From Bacteroidales bacterium UBA6397 (lineage in GTDB: Bacteria; Bacteroidota; Bacteroidia; Bacteroidales; UBA932), in NCBI GenBank assembly GCA_002439875.1, contig DJQB01000030.1, positions 38,045 through 102,044 of the forward strand: DNA of 64,000 nt. The letters are read 5' to 3'. Positions 53,369-61,401 of this stretch are shown here, one piece after another (position 1 is the first letter of the stretch; every line of letters begins with the position of its first letter). Both the position numbers and the translations under genes were made by a program. The notes under the pieces are model-generated. The model was not told the origin of the DNA. It ran no database searches and saw only the letters and a program-made list of their open reading frames with translations.

Positions 53369-55513
53369 ATGAAATATTCAAAAACAATATCATGCCTCGT
53401 GGCGTCGCTGCTCCTTCTTGCGGCCGGTTGCGACAAGGAGCAGGCCGGAACGATCTACAGCCCTGGCTCCGAGGACGCCAAAGAGATCCACTTTATCCAG
53501 TCTTCCCTGACAAAAGAGTTTCCACAAGGGACCGAGACCGGCACGATCGAGATTGAGTTGGCACGCCCGAGCGACAAGGGAGAACTGTCGGTGGGTCTTC
53601 AGAAAAAAGGCGAGAGTGAGGACTCTTTCACTGTCCCGGAAACCGTCACCATCCCAGACGGAAGCTACTCAGTGAAAGTTCCGGTGGAAGTGAACCTTGG
53701 AAGGCTTCTGGCCGGTTCGTCACTCAACACCACGGTTCTCATCTCCGACCGACAGGAAGAGGCGGGGAACGGAGCGTATGTCACCCAGTTCTCGGACAAG
53801 ATTGCCATCAGCGTCTCCTACGCCCTTGAGTGGGAGACCTACTATAGGACCGACGAGAACGGCGACAAAGTACCTCAGACCGCAACCTACCATTACAACG
53901 CATTCTACACAGGACGGGACTCCGGACTTGAGGTGGAAAAAGCGGTGGGTGCCAACATATTCAAGGTCAATGATTGGGCAAGCGGGGTGTCTTTCAAGTT
54001 CATCCTCAACGAGGACAACTCCTGCACCGTGCCGGCACAGTCGATCGGCTACTACAACTCCAACTACAATGAATATGTCAAAGTCGCCGACATGGCAGAG
54101 TACACCGGCAGCAAGACAGCGTACAACTCCTACCCATGCACCTACGACGGCAAGGGAACTTTCTCGTTCTACCTCATCTACTATGTCTCAGCCGGCTATT
54201 TCGCCCAGGGCAACGAAACCCTGACGTTCGACGGCAACGATGACAAGACCCCAGCGGTGGAGATCTCCTTCGACGGCATCGAGACCACGGAGACCGGCTT
54301 CAAGGCTCCGAGACTCTCTTTCTACAAGAATGAATATGCCAAATTCTACAAAGCGACCGTGGTAAGCGGCGACATCACCGGGGACTCCGCCCGTCAGGAG
54401 GAGGTAAAGAAACTGCTTTCCGAGGATAAGATGCCGGGAAGCTCTCCTGTACTCACCTTGTATGACGACAGTTCCGAACTCTGGAATGTGGGTTCCGGGA
54501 ACTGCACGGCAGTCGCGCTAGCCTACGACTCCACTTCAACCGCCACTGTTCTCTACATGCAGCGGTTCACTTGCGATCTTGACGGACAGTACCTTCCGAG
54601 AGTCAACAAGTTCGAATGGAAAAGAAATGAGTCCAACACCCTATACTCCCCTTACACCACATTGTTCTGGGACATGCAGGCGGACAACGCCGTGTCCCTC
54701 AAATACCTCTGCATGAGGGCCGACTTCCTTGACTATATGGTCGAGAACCTTGGCCAGAGCGCAGCCGAGATAGCTTGGGAAAGGGGCAACGAGGTCAATG
54801 AGGAGTTCGTTCAAAAGCTCGGCTCCGACGAAGGTTTCGCGACTGTCTTCAACACACTCAAGCAGGGTACGACATACACCCTGTGCGTCTGCGTTGTCAA
54901 TGAGTTTGGAGACACGTCATTTGTCAAGAAGACCGCCTCCACAAAGGGCTACACATCAGCGGATTTCGACCGGAGCAAGACGGTGGAGGATTTCATCGGA
55001 GCGTTCAGGGCCACAGCCACGGTTGACGGCACGTCCTCGTCTTCAGAGGAGTCATTCCGTGTGGACATCTACAGCCTCGGCGGCAACGATGTCACGATCA
55101 GCGGTCTGTCCAACATCAGTGACTTCACCCCGGACGTGAAAGCGTACTTCGACCCGGAAAGTCATTCGATCATCATCGAGCCTCAGAAACTGGGCCGCTA
55201 CAAAGGCAACTACGTCACCCTCGGTTTCTCTGACGGTCTGTCCATCTACTGGGGTGCCAACAGCATAGCCCTCGGCTTCATCGACGGCGTGATCCACATG
55301 ACCCCAAGTCCTTACGCCAGCGCTGCCGTCAACAGCTACCAGTTCCTGTTGTTCAGCACCGAGAACGCCACAGGCTCATCGTACCTGAGGCAGAGCGTAG
55401 GCTCTAAGACCTACAGCGCCCTCACCCTAGATCCGTTCGGAACTTCCACCAAGGCATCGATGTCCGCACAGGCTGACCCTTTCCTCGGAGAAAAGGCCGT
55501 CTTGACACGATAA
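53369..55513 (+). CDS. Large surface lipoprotein, last gene of the operon
   Basis: This 714-residue lipoprotein has its lipobox at Cys21 (LLLAAGC) followed by DKEQAG. The N-terminal 120 residues look like a beta-sandwich (EIELARPSDKGELSVGL, VTIPDGSYSVKVPVEV) similar to domains in SusE/DUF4843-type proteins. The middle is unassigned, and the last 190 residues (EDFIGAFRATATVDGT, then FTPDVKAYFDPESHSI) form another beta-rich module. By position it is the SusE/SusF-like accessory binding protein. It follows susD by 82 bases, the widest gap in the operon, and precedes the terminator. Confidence 0.78.
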   Translation: MKYSKTISCLVASLLLLAAGCDKEQAGTIYSPGSEDAKEIHFIQSSLTKEFPQGTETGTIEIELARPSDKGELSVGLQKKGESEDSFTVPETVTIPDGSYSVKVPVEVNLGRLLAGSSLNTTVLISDRQEEAGNGAYVTQFSDKIAISVSYALEWETYYRTDENGDKVPQTATYHYNAFYTGRDSGLEVEKAVGANIFKVNDWASGVSFKFILNEDNSCTVPAQSIGYYNSNYNEYVKVADMAEYTGSKTAYNSYPCTYDGKGTFSFYLIYYVSAGYFAQGNETLTFDGNDDKTPAVEISFDGIETTETGFKAPRLSFYKNEYAKFYKATVVSGDITGDSARQEEVKKLLSEDKMPGSSPVLTLYDDSSELWNVGSGNCTAVALAYDSTSTATVLYMQRFTCDLDGQYLPRVNKFEWKRNESNTLYSPYTTLFWDMQADNAVSLKYLCMRADFLDYMVENLGQSAAEIAWERGNEVNEEFVQKLGSDEGFATVFNTLKQGTTYTLCVCVVNEFGDTSFVKKTASTKGYTSADFDRSKTVEDFIGAFRATATVDGTSSSSEESFRVDIYSLGGNDVTISGLSNISDFTPDVKAYFDPESHSIIIEPQKLGRYKGNYVTLGFSDGLSIYWGANSIALGFIDGVIHMTPSPYASAAVNSYQFLLFSTENATGSSYLRQSVGSKTYSALTLDPFGTSTKASMSAQADPFLGEKAVLTR

Positions 55514-55533
55514 CGGTTTCCAATGAATATGGT

Positions 55534-55567
55534 AGGCCGGATTCCCGCTATGGAGTCCGGCCTTTTT
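55534..55567 (+). terminator. Intrinsic terminator of the surface operon
   Basis: The stem is AGGCCGGA with TCCGGCCT, extended by a TTCC/GGAG inner segment, followed by TTTTTCTTTT. It lies 21 bases after the last stop. Confidence 0.88.
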
Positions 55568-55602
55568 CTTTTGGCCATGTTCATTAATCAAATTCATTTC
55601 AC

Positions 55603-55610
55603 TAAATTTG
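55603..55610 (+). promoter_or_regulatory. -7 promoter box for the lytic transglycosylase
   Basis: TAAATTTG matches TAnnTTTG, 25 bases before the ATG. The -33 element is unclear. Confidence 0.5.
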
Positions 55611-55635
55611 TCTTAGATTGAAAAATTCCTGACAC

Positions 55636-56538
55636 ATGACTTCATCTACCGCAAAGATATTCAAACTTTCAGCAGTGACCATAGCCCTTCTGGGCGTCGG
55701 CACATTCATTTCCACAGCACAGATTTACCCGCAGGAGGAGCTGCATTTCAAGGCTCCGGCAGTACCTCGGCAGATCATATTCGCCGGAGACACCGTGCGG
55801 TTCGACAGGAGTGACCTTTACGAAAGAATGGACAGGGAGCTGATCTCGTTCACCTACATGCACTCCAACTCGATCCTTATGCTGAAGAAGTCCGAACGTT
55901 ATTTCCGGATGGTGGAGCCCATACTTCGGCTTAACGGCATTCCGGATGACTTGAAGTACCTCATGGCGATTGAGAGCAACCTCAATCCGAAGGCATATTC
56001 ATCTGCGGGGGCGGCGGGCCTCTGGCAGTTCACAAAGACTACCGGCAAGGAATATGGTCTTGTCATTGATGGTGAGGTTGACGAGCGCTACAACATTGAG
56101 AAAGAGACGGTAGCAGCCTGCAAGTACCTCCGCAGAGCCTACGAGAAGTACGGTGACTGGATGACAGTCGCTGCCAGTTACAATGCGGGACAAGGAGGAA
56201 TATCCCGTCGTCTTTCCGACCAAAGACAGGAGTCAGCGATGGATCTTTGGCTAGTCGAGGAGACTTCCCGGTACATGTTCAGGGTGCTTTCCGCCAAGAT
56301 GTTTTTCGAGAATCCTTCTGCATTCGGATTCAATGTGAAGGATTTCGAGAAGTACCCGTGCTATTCTCCAAAAGAAGTAGTGACGGTCAGCGGTTCAATC
56401 GCCAGTCTGGTTGATTTCGCGCAGGAGCACGGAGTGACCTATTACCAATTAAAGGAAGCCAACCTTTGGCTTCGGGACAACAAACTGCTCAACAAGGCCG
56501 GACACACCTACAAGATCATCATTCCGTCCGGGAAATAA
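55636..56538 (+). CDS. Lytic murein transglycosylase, MltD-like
   Basis: This 300-residue secreted enzyme cleaves peptidoglycan between MurNAc and GlcNAc. The signal peptide ends near STAQ. The SLT domain (about 85-225) has the catalytic Glu in LMAIESNLNPKAYSSAGAAG (Glu near residue 113), then LWQFTKTTGKEYGL and VAASYNAGQGG, the standard family motifs. The last 50 residues (SLVDFAQEHGVTYYQLKEAN, then HTYKIIIPSG) look like a LysM-type peptidoglycan-binding module. It has its own promoter box and no linked genes. Confidence 0.92.
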   Translation: MTSSTAKIFKLSAVTIALLGVGTFISTAQIYPQEELHFKAPAVPRQIIFAGDTVRFDRSDLYERMDRELISFTYMHSNSILMLKKSERYFRMVEPILRLNGIPDDLKYLMAIESNLNPKAYSSAGAAGLWQFTKTTGKEYGLVIDGEVDERYNIEKETVAACKYLRRAYEKYGDWMTVAASYNAGQGGISRRLSDQRQESAMDLWLVEETSRYMFRVLSAKMFFENPSAFGFNVKDFEKYPCYSPKEVVTVSGSIASLVDFAQEHGVTYYQLKEANLWLRDNKLLNKAGHTYKIIIPSGK

Positions 56539-56663
56539 TGAAGGGTCACGAAGTGAAATGATTTGTTGTCCCTGCACAAGGAGCGAAAAATAAAAACCTC
56601 AATTTTGGTCTACCGTGCAATTTTTTTTCGCTGCCCTCTTAGGCAAAAATGCCCCAATCTAAA

Positions 56664-57317
56664 CTATAGCCAATTCAAATCCAATAGATTAGCAAAATCA
56701 TCAATGATGTAGTCCGCTCCAGAGGTCTGAAGCTCCTCGCGAGTGGAATTGCCATAGGTGACACCGCAGGTTTTGGCACCGGCATCGCTCCCCATTAATA
56801 CGTCGAATGGCATGTCGCCTACAACCAGAGTCTGCACCGCGCTGAATCCCAATCTTTTTAAGGTAAGAAGGACCGGCTCCGGATCCGGCTTTGCTTTCTT
56901 CACGTCATCTGCGCCAAGTACAAGCGAGATTTCTTTGTCGAAACCGAAAGTCCTGACAAAATCCAAAAGCGAATGATTGGAGCGCGAGGAGGCGATTGTC
57001 AGCACGAAACCTCTTCTGCGGAGCTCTTTCAAAGTCTCGGGGACATTAGGAAAAACCTTTGGAATAAGCAGTTTCTTGTTCTCCTCGAATATGTCCCTAT
57101 AGGCCTCCGCACAATCCTGAGACTGCGTCTCGGTCAGAGACGGGAACAAAACCCGGAAACTTTCGGCCAAAGGCAGACCGATTGTGGCAGCGCAGGCATA
57201 TTCATCAGCCACAGGCAGACAGAGTTTCTCCATCGTCATCTGAAGGGTTCTGACAATGGTATTTCTGGTATCGCAAAGGGTACCGTCAAAGTCCAGAATT
57301 ATAAGTCCGTTGTCCAT
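56664..57317 (-). CDS. HAD-superfamily hydrolase, phosphoglycolate phosphatase-like
   Basis: This 217-residue HAD phosphatase has motif I DFDGTLCDT (nucleophile Asp at residue 9), motif II in TIASSRSN, a Lys in KKAKPDPEP (motif III) and the acidic motif IV in VVGDMPFDVLMGSDAG. The helical cap between residues 15 and 80 places it with Gph/PGMB-type enzymes (C1 cap). The substrate cannot be read. A clear promoter lies so close (57325-57354) that the transcript would start at or within a base or two of the ATG, making it potentially leaderless. Confidence 0.9.
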   Translation of the reverse strand: MDNGLIILDFDGTLCDTRNTIVRTLQMTMEKLCLPVADEYACAATIGLPLAESFRVLFPSLTETQSQDCAEAYRDIFEENKKLLIPKVFPNVPETLKELRRRGFVLTIASSRSNHSLLDFVRTFGFDKEISLVLGADDVKKAKPDPEPVLLTLKRLGFSAVQTLVVGDMPFDVLMGSDAGAKTCGVTYGNSTREELQTSGADYIIDDFANLLDLNWL

Positions 57318-57324
57318 AACGCGG

Positions 57325-57354
57325 CAAAATTAGCTCAAATTGTCGAGATTCCAA
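57325..57354 (-). promoter_or_regulatory. Promoter for the HAD phosphatase gene
   Basis: On the minus strand TTGG at the right end and TAATTTTG (57332-57325) are 19 bases apart. The expected start of transcription is near 57318, one base before the ATG. Confidence 0.65.
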
Positions 57355-57491
57355 GTTCCCGGCATTGAAAAGAAAGAGTCTGGTGTGACGGTGGCACATG
57401 ACTGAATGAGAAAAGTACTCATGACAAAAAAGATTGCCGAAGGTGATGCAAGTTATTATACTAGGGAAACGAGCCACGAAAGTTAGCTGCA

Positions 57492-57758
57492 CTATGGCCT
57501 CAGGCAACCTATCGGGACAACAAGAACTCCGTCTTCCGGACGCTTGTAAGCGAAGTTGCCGATGCCGGTCAAAACCATCAGGAACGAAGGTGCCTTCATC
57601 TTGGTCGAATCGATTTTTGAAGATAACGCCTTAAGGCTTTCCGCACCCTCCCTGATTGGCACGGCCCCGCCTATTTTCACTTCCACCAATCCATAGGAGC
57701 CATTCCGCAAATGCACAACAGCATCACATTCCAGGTTGCTCTTGTCTCGATAATCACA
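57492..57758 (-). pseudogene. C-terminal relic of an AAA ATPase/DUF4143 protein
   Basis: The frame reads CDYRDKSNLECDAVVHLRNG followed by SYGLVEVKIGG and ends PEDGVLVVPIGCLRP and a stop. This is the characteristic C-terminal end of the DUF4143-containing ATPases common in Bacteroidetes. A stop codon and unrelated sequence precede it, so about four fifths of the gene is missing. It stands in a patch of decayed genes between 57.3 and 59 kb. Confidence 0.75.
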
Positions 57759-57786
57759 TTAATAACAAACAAGTTAAATAAAAATC

Positions 57787-57832
57787 GATGTGACAGTTGG
57801 CCGGTTTTAGATGTGACAGTTGGCCGGTTTTA
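57787..57832. repeat. Two perfect 23-bp tandem repeats
   Basis: The unit GATGTGACAGTTGGCCGGTTTTA occurs twice head to tail and is followed by GAT, the beginning of a third unit. Such repeats at an element end are known from IS21-type insertion sequences, and the position beside several truncated genes fits a past insertion. No transposase is present. Confidence 0.7.
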
Positions 57833-57950
57833 GATCAAAATCCTTTCGCACATTATTATGATCTTTACAAGAGGCCAAAACAGCCATCATAAAAAAGAAG
57901 AGTGGCCAAATCTTAGCCACCCTTCTCTTATGTTGTTCCGAACGAAGTCT

Positions 57951-58268
57951 TTACATCTCCTGTTGCTTGCGGTGCCGGTTGAGCATCGGGAGGAGGAAGG
58001 AAATCACTGCGGCGCCGAGCCAGAACCAGCTGACGCAGGTAAAATCGTGTTTCGTCACAGTCTCACCTATCTTGTTTACGACCTCAACAGTGTTGTTGTC
58101 CAGAAGAAGGCTGGAGACGATGTTCTGCAATCCTGCCGCAGCGTATGATGCGACTCCGACGATGCCAAGGGCGGCTCCTGAGGCCTTTCTCGGAACTAGG
58201 TCAATGGCCATCAGACCTCCGATGAAACTGATCAGCACACCGATCGCGATTCCGAATAGAACCATCAA
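57951..58268 (-). pseudogene. C-terminal relic of an MFS phosphate-ester transporter
   Basis: About 105 residues remain: GIAIGVLISFIGGLMAIDLV, then PRKASGAALGIVGVASYAAA and WFWLGAAVISFLLPML. These are the last three membrane segments of an organophosphate antiporter (GlpT/UhpT-like) of the major facilitator family. The first nine segments are missing. The preceding relic encodes a glycerophosphodiester phosphodiesterase end, so the original pair may have served glycerophosphodiester use. Confidence 0.7.
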
Positions 58269-58442
58269 AGGATAAGCGTGAAGTGGCTTTCGCCTCCAAA
58301 TAGGGAGAGGACTGGAAACAAGAGCGTTTCCAAACTTTGTCAGTGTTCTCAGGCTCTACTTGAATGAAGATGGTTCACTAATCCTGAAAAAGTCGAGAAA
58401 TGAAGTCATTATCCATGAACATCATGACAATCGTAACTAGAA

Positions 58443-58995
58443 CTAATCATGCAATCCCCGGCTGCGAAGGCACTCAAGCAACTGCCCCGGTCGATCTGTC
58501 TGGATTAGAGACGCACCATAGCCAATGATCTGATCATAGACCGTTGCTGGATCACCGCAGTCAAAGGTCTTGTCATCGTCTAGGTAACCACAACAACATA
58601 TTTAAAATGAGGGTCGTGCATCTAAGCCACCATTCGCCTGCTTGGGTGAACGTGTAAGTACTTGAATATGACCCGGCCTTGAGACGGATCGTGCCAGTAC
58701 GGTCAGCCCCGGTCGTGTTAGGCTGGGTAGTGATGACGGATTCGCTCACTCCCTGCGTTCCCTTGGAAGGCTCGATTGTAAACCAATCCTCTCCTTCGAG
58801 CGCCCAGTCACATGTGGCGTAGATTGTTATCAGATCTGTTCCTCCTCCTACCAATGTAGCCGGAGTCTTGGCCGATAGTTTAGTCTGGATGACGACCGTG
58901 TCATGCACCTCAGACTCTGTTTGTTTCTGGCAAGCGAGCCCGCCTAGAATCAGCGGAACGGCCAGAATGAGTTTTGTTATGAGTTTTAGTTTCAT
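58443..58995 (-). pseudogene. Broken lipoprotein gene: BACON domain joined to a GDPD tail
   Basis: From the ATG at 58995 the frame encodes a lipoprotein signal (LILGGLAC) and one BACON domain (to YTFTQAGEWW, about residue 120). Unrelated residues and a stop at 58573 follow. In another frame, 58443-58601 reads DKTFDCGDPATVYDQIIGYG followed by ASLIQTDRPGQLLECLRSRG and LHD, then a stop. This is the characteristic C-terminal end of glycerophosphodiester phosphodiesterases. An internal deletion of a BACON-GDPD lipoprotein gene explains both pieces. Downstream on the same strand is the transporter relic. Confidence 0.65.
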
Positions 58996-59194
58996 AGAGC
59001 TTATAAACGTTATACATAAGATAAGACACCTTAAACACCCTATATGCTAAAAACGATTAAGAAAAAAGTTACACTCCTAGTTGCGTGGCGGTTAAACCAT
59101 TCATGTTCAGGTACATAACAAGATATCCCAGTGCTGTTTATAGCACAGAGACACGTTGTTAAAACATTCATTTATAGCGCATTAAGCGCCACAG

Positions 59195-61366
59195 CTATTT
59201 CTTAAGGCCGGAGTTCAGGAAGTCGATGAAGCCCTCGATGGAAAGGTTGTAGCCACGGACTGGGACTAGCTGGTTGCCGTCTGCGTCCAAAAGGGCGTAG
59301 TTCGGCTGGGCGTTGACTCCAAAACGGGTGCGGGCTATGTACGAGTTGACACGGCCGATCTCCTTCAGGGTCTTGCCTTCCGGTGTGGTCAGCCAGTCCG
59401 ACTCTTCTAGCTTGCTCTTGTCATCCACATAGAGAGCCACGAGGACATATTCATTTCTAAGAATATCCAGCACTCTTGGGTCGCTCCAGACGCGCTGCTC
59501 CATCTCGCGGCAGTTGACGCAGCCGTGGCCGGTGATGTCCACGAAGACTGGCTTGCCTTGAGCTTTGGCAGCAGCCAACCCTTCATCCAAAGTGAAGTAA
59601 CCGGTCAGTCCAAGGGGCATCTTAAGATCATATTTCTGGCCGTAGTTTGACACTCTGGTCTCTGAACCTGTGTTTCGGCCAAGCTCACCAACCATCGAGG
59701 CTCCAGCGGGATCAGTCACTTCGGCATGCTCAGTGACCGCTCCGTGCATTCCGATCGCAGAACCTGCCGGAGCGCCAGCCCCGACAGATGAAACGGCATT
59801 GTTGTAAACCACGAAATCCTGGGTCTCCAACGGTGGAAGATACCCGGACAACGCCTTCAGCGGAGCACCCCACATCCCTGGAATCATATACACCACGAAT
59901 GTGAACACGGCAATCGCAAGGCCGAGTCTCGGCACAGAGACGTGCTCCACCGGATCGTCATTCTTGAACCTCAGCTTGCCGAGAAGATAGAATCCCAGAA
60001 GCGAGAATGTGACGATCCATATTCCAAGATAAACCTCCCTGTCGAGCAGTCCCCAGTGATAGGTCTGGTCTGCGACACTGAGGAACTTGAAGCCCAAGGC
60101 GACCTCGATGAAGCCCAAGATGACCTTCACGCTGTTCAGCCACGAGCCGGACTTACCTTTCATCTTCTTCAGAAGTGACGGGAACATCGCCAGAATAGTG
60201 AACGGAAGTGCAAAGGCTACGGAGAACGCCAGCATCGTGACCATCGGTGTCCAGAACTCACCCTGCGTGGATTTGATCAGCACCGTTCCGACAATAGGGC
60301 CCGTGCAGGAGAATGACACCAGCACGAGGGTCAGAGCCATGAAGAATATTCCCCCAAGTCCTTTGGTGCCAGACTTCGCGTCACTCTTGTTGGCAAGGCT
60401 GGACGGCAGTTCAATCTCAAATGCTCCGAAGAAAGAAGCAGCGAAAACCATGAACACGATGAAGAATATCAGGTTCGGAAGCCAATGCGTCGCAAGCCAA
60501 TTGAATATGTCAGCAGTTACTGTGTTTCCTCCGATGATCCATGTCAAACCTATGATCACACTGATCGGGACTGTGTAAAGGAGCACAATGAACAGTCCGT
60601 AGATGAAAGCCTTGAAACGGCCCTCAGCAGCAGTCGTGGACTGCTTCATGAAGAACGACACCGTCATCGGAACCATCGGGAAAACGCATGGGGTCATCAG
60701 CATGGCAAAGCCCCAAAGAATCGCTTCGATAATCAGAGCCCAGAGAGAGCCTTCGCTCTTGCTTTCATCACTCGAGACCGTGAGTGACGAAGAGGTCTCA
60801 TCGGTCTTGGAGTCATCAGCGACGACATCCGAGGCGACAGAGTCATTATCCTGAGAAAGCGTTGTCTGAACAAGGGATTCTTCCGAAGCGGCACTCTCTG
60901 TCAAGGCTGGCTTGACGGCGACTTCCGACACGAGAGGCACGGAAAACTCCCACGACTCCGGGGCCGCGCAGAATCTGTCGTTGCACCCGCTCCAGGAGAC
61001 CTCGCCTTTGACCGTGGCCCCGCTTCCGGTCAATTTAACCCTCCGGGTGAGTGTGACGGAATCAAAAAAGACTTTCTCTCCCTGATAATCAGACGGTTTC
61101 GTCACCTGCTTGAGGTCTCCTGCCAATGAATATTCCTGACTGGGCGTAAACTCAATGACAATAGGGTTATACTCATGATCAACCGTGTAGATGTGCCAAC
61201 CGTCCTCGATAGTGGCCTTGAAAGTCAACTCAAAAACGTTGCCGGAAACAGCCTTGCTTGAGACAGACCATCTGGCGGTCGCCTCCGGAGCCTGAGCGAA
61301 AGAGGCCACGCTCCCGATAAGGAGCGCAGCCACCAACGCCACAGCTTTCTTGAAAGTATGTGTCAT
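59195..61366 (-). CDS. DsbD-type thiol:disulfide interchange protein
   Basis: This 723-residue membrane protein carries reducing power across the inner membrane. It has a signal peptide ending SFAQ and an N-terminal periplasmic DsbD-alpha-like domain (residues 30-150, with the Cys pair in SGCNDRFCAAPESW). A variable Ser/Glu linker follows. The central membrane domain of about eight helices (210-500) has its Cys in LMTPCVFPMVPM and FSCTGPIVGTVL. The C-terminal thioredoxin domain has CxxC in DITGHGCVNCREME. All three redox pairs are present. It lies 35 bases after RNase Y on the same strand. Confidence 0.93.
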   Translation of the reverse strand: MTHTFKKAVALVAALLIGSVASFAQAPEATARWSVSSKAVSGNVFELTFKATIEDGWHIYTVDHEYNPIVIEFTPSQEYSLAGDLKQVTKPSDYQGEKVFFDSVTLTRRVKLTGSGATVKGEVSWSGCNDRFCAAPESWEFSVPLVSEVAVKPALTESAASEESLVQTTLSQDNDSVASDVVADDSKTDETSSSLTVSSDESKSEGSLWALIIEAILWGFAMLMTPCVFPMVPMTVSFFMKQSTTAAEGRFKAFIYGLFIVLLYTVPISVIIGLTWIIGGNTVTADIFNWLATHWLPNLIFFIVFMVFAASFFGAFEIELPSSLANKSDAKSGTKGLGGIFFMALTLVLVSFSCTGPIVGTVLIKSTQGEFWTPMVTMLAFSVAFALPFTILAMFPSLLKKMKGKSGSWLNSVKVILGFIEVALGFKFLSVADQTYHWGLLDREVYLGIWIVTFSLLGFYLLGKLRFKNDDPVEHVSVPRLGLAIAVFTFVVYMIPGMWGAPLKALSGYLPPLETQDFVVYNNAVSSVGAGAPAGSAIGMHGAVTEHAEVTDPAGASMVGELGRNTGSETRVSNYGQKYDLKMPLGLTGYFTLDEGLAAAKAQGKPVFVDITGHGCVNCREMEQRVWSDPRVLDILRNEYVLVALYVDDKSKLEESDWLTTPEGKTLKEIGRVNSYIARTRFGVNAQPNYALLDADGNQLVPVRGYNLSIEGFIDFLNSGLKK

Positions 61367-61401
61367 AGCGTCAAAACATTTGTCGTTATATTCGTAGATT
61401 A

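Noticed and set aside
57858..58275. Plus-strand open frames of 96 and 102 codons
   Set aside because: They are antisense to the transporter relic and show no family match or promoter.
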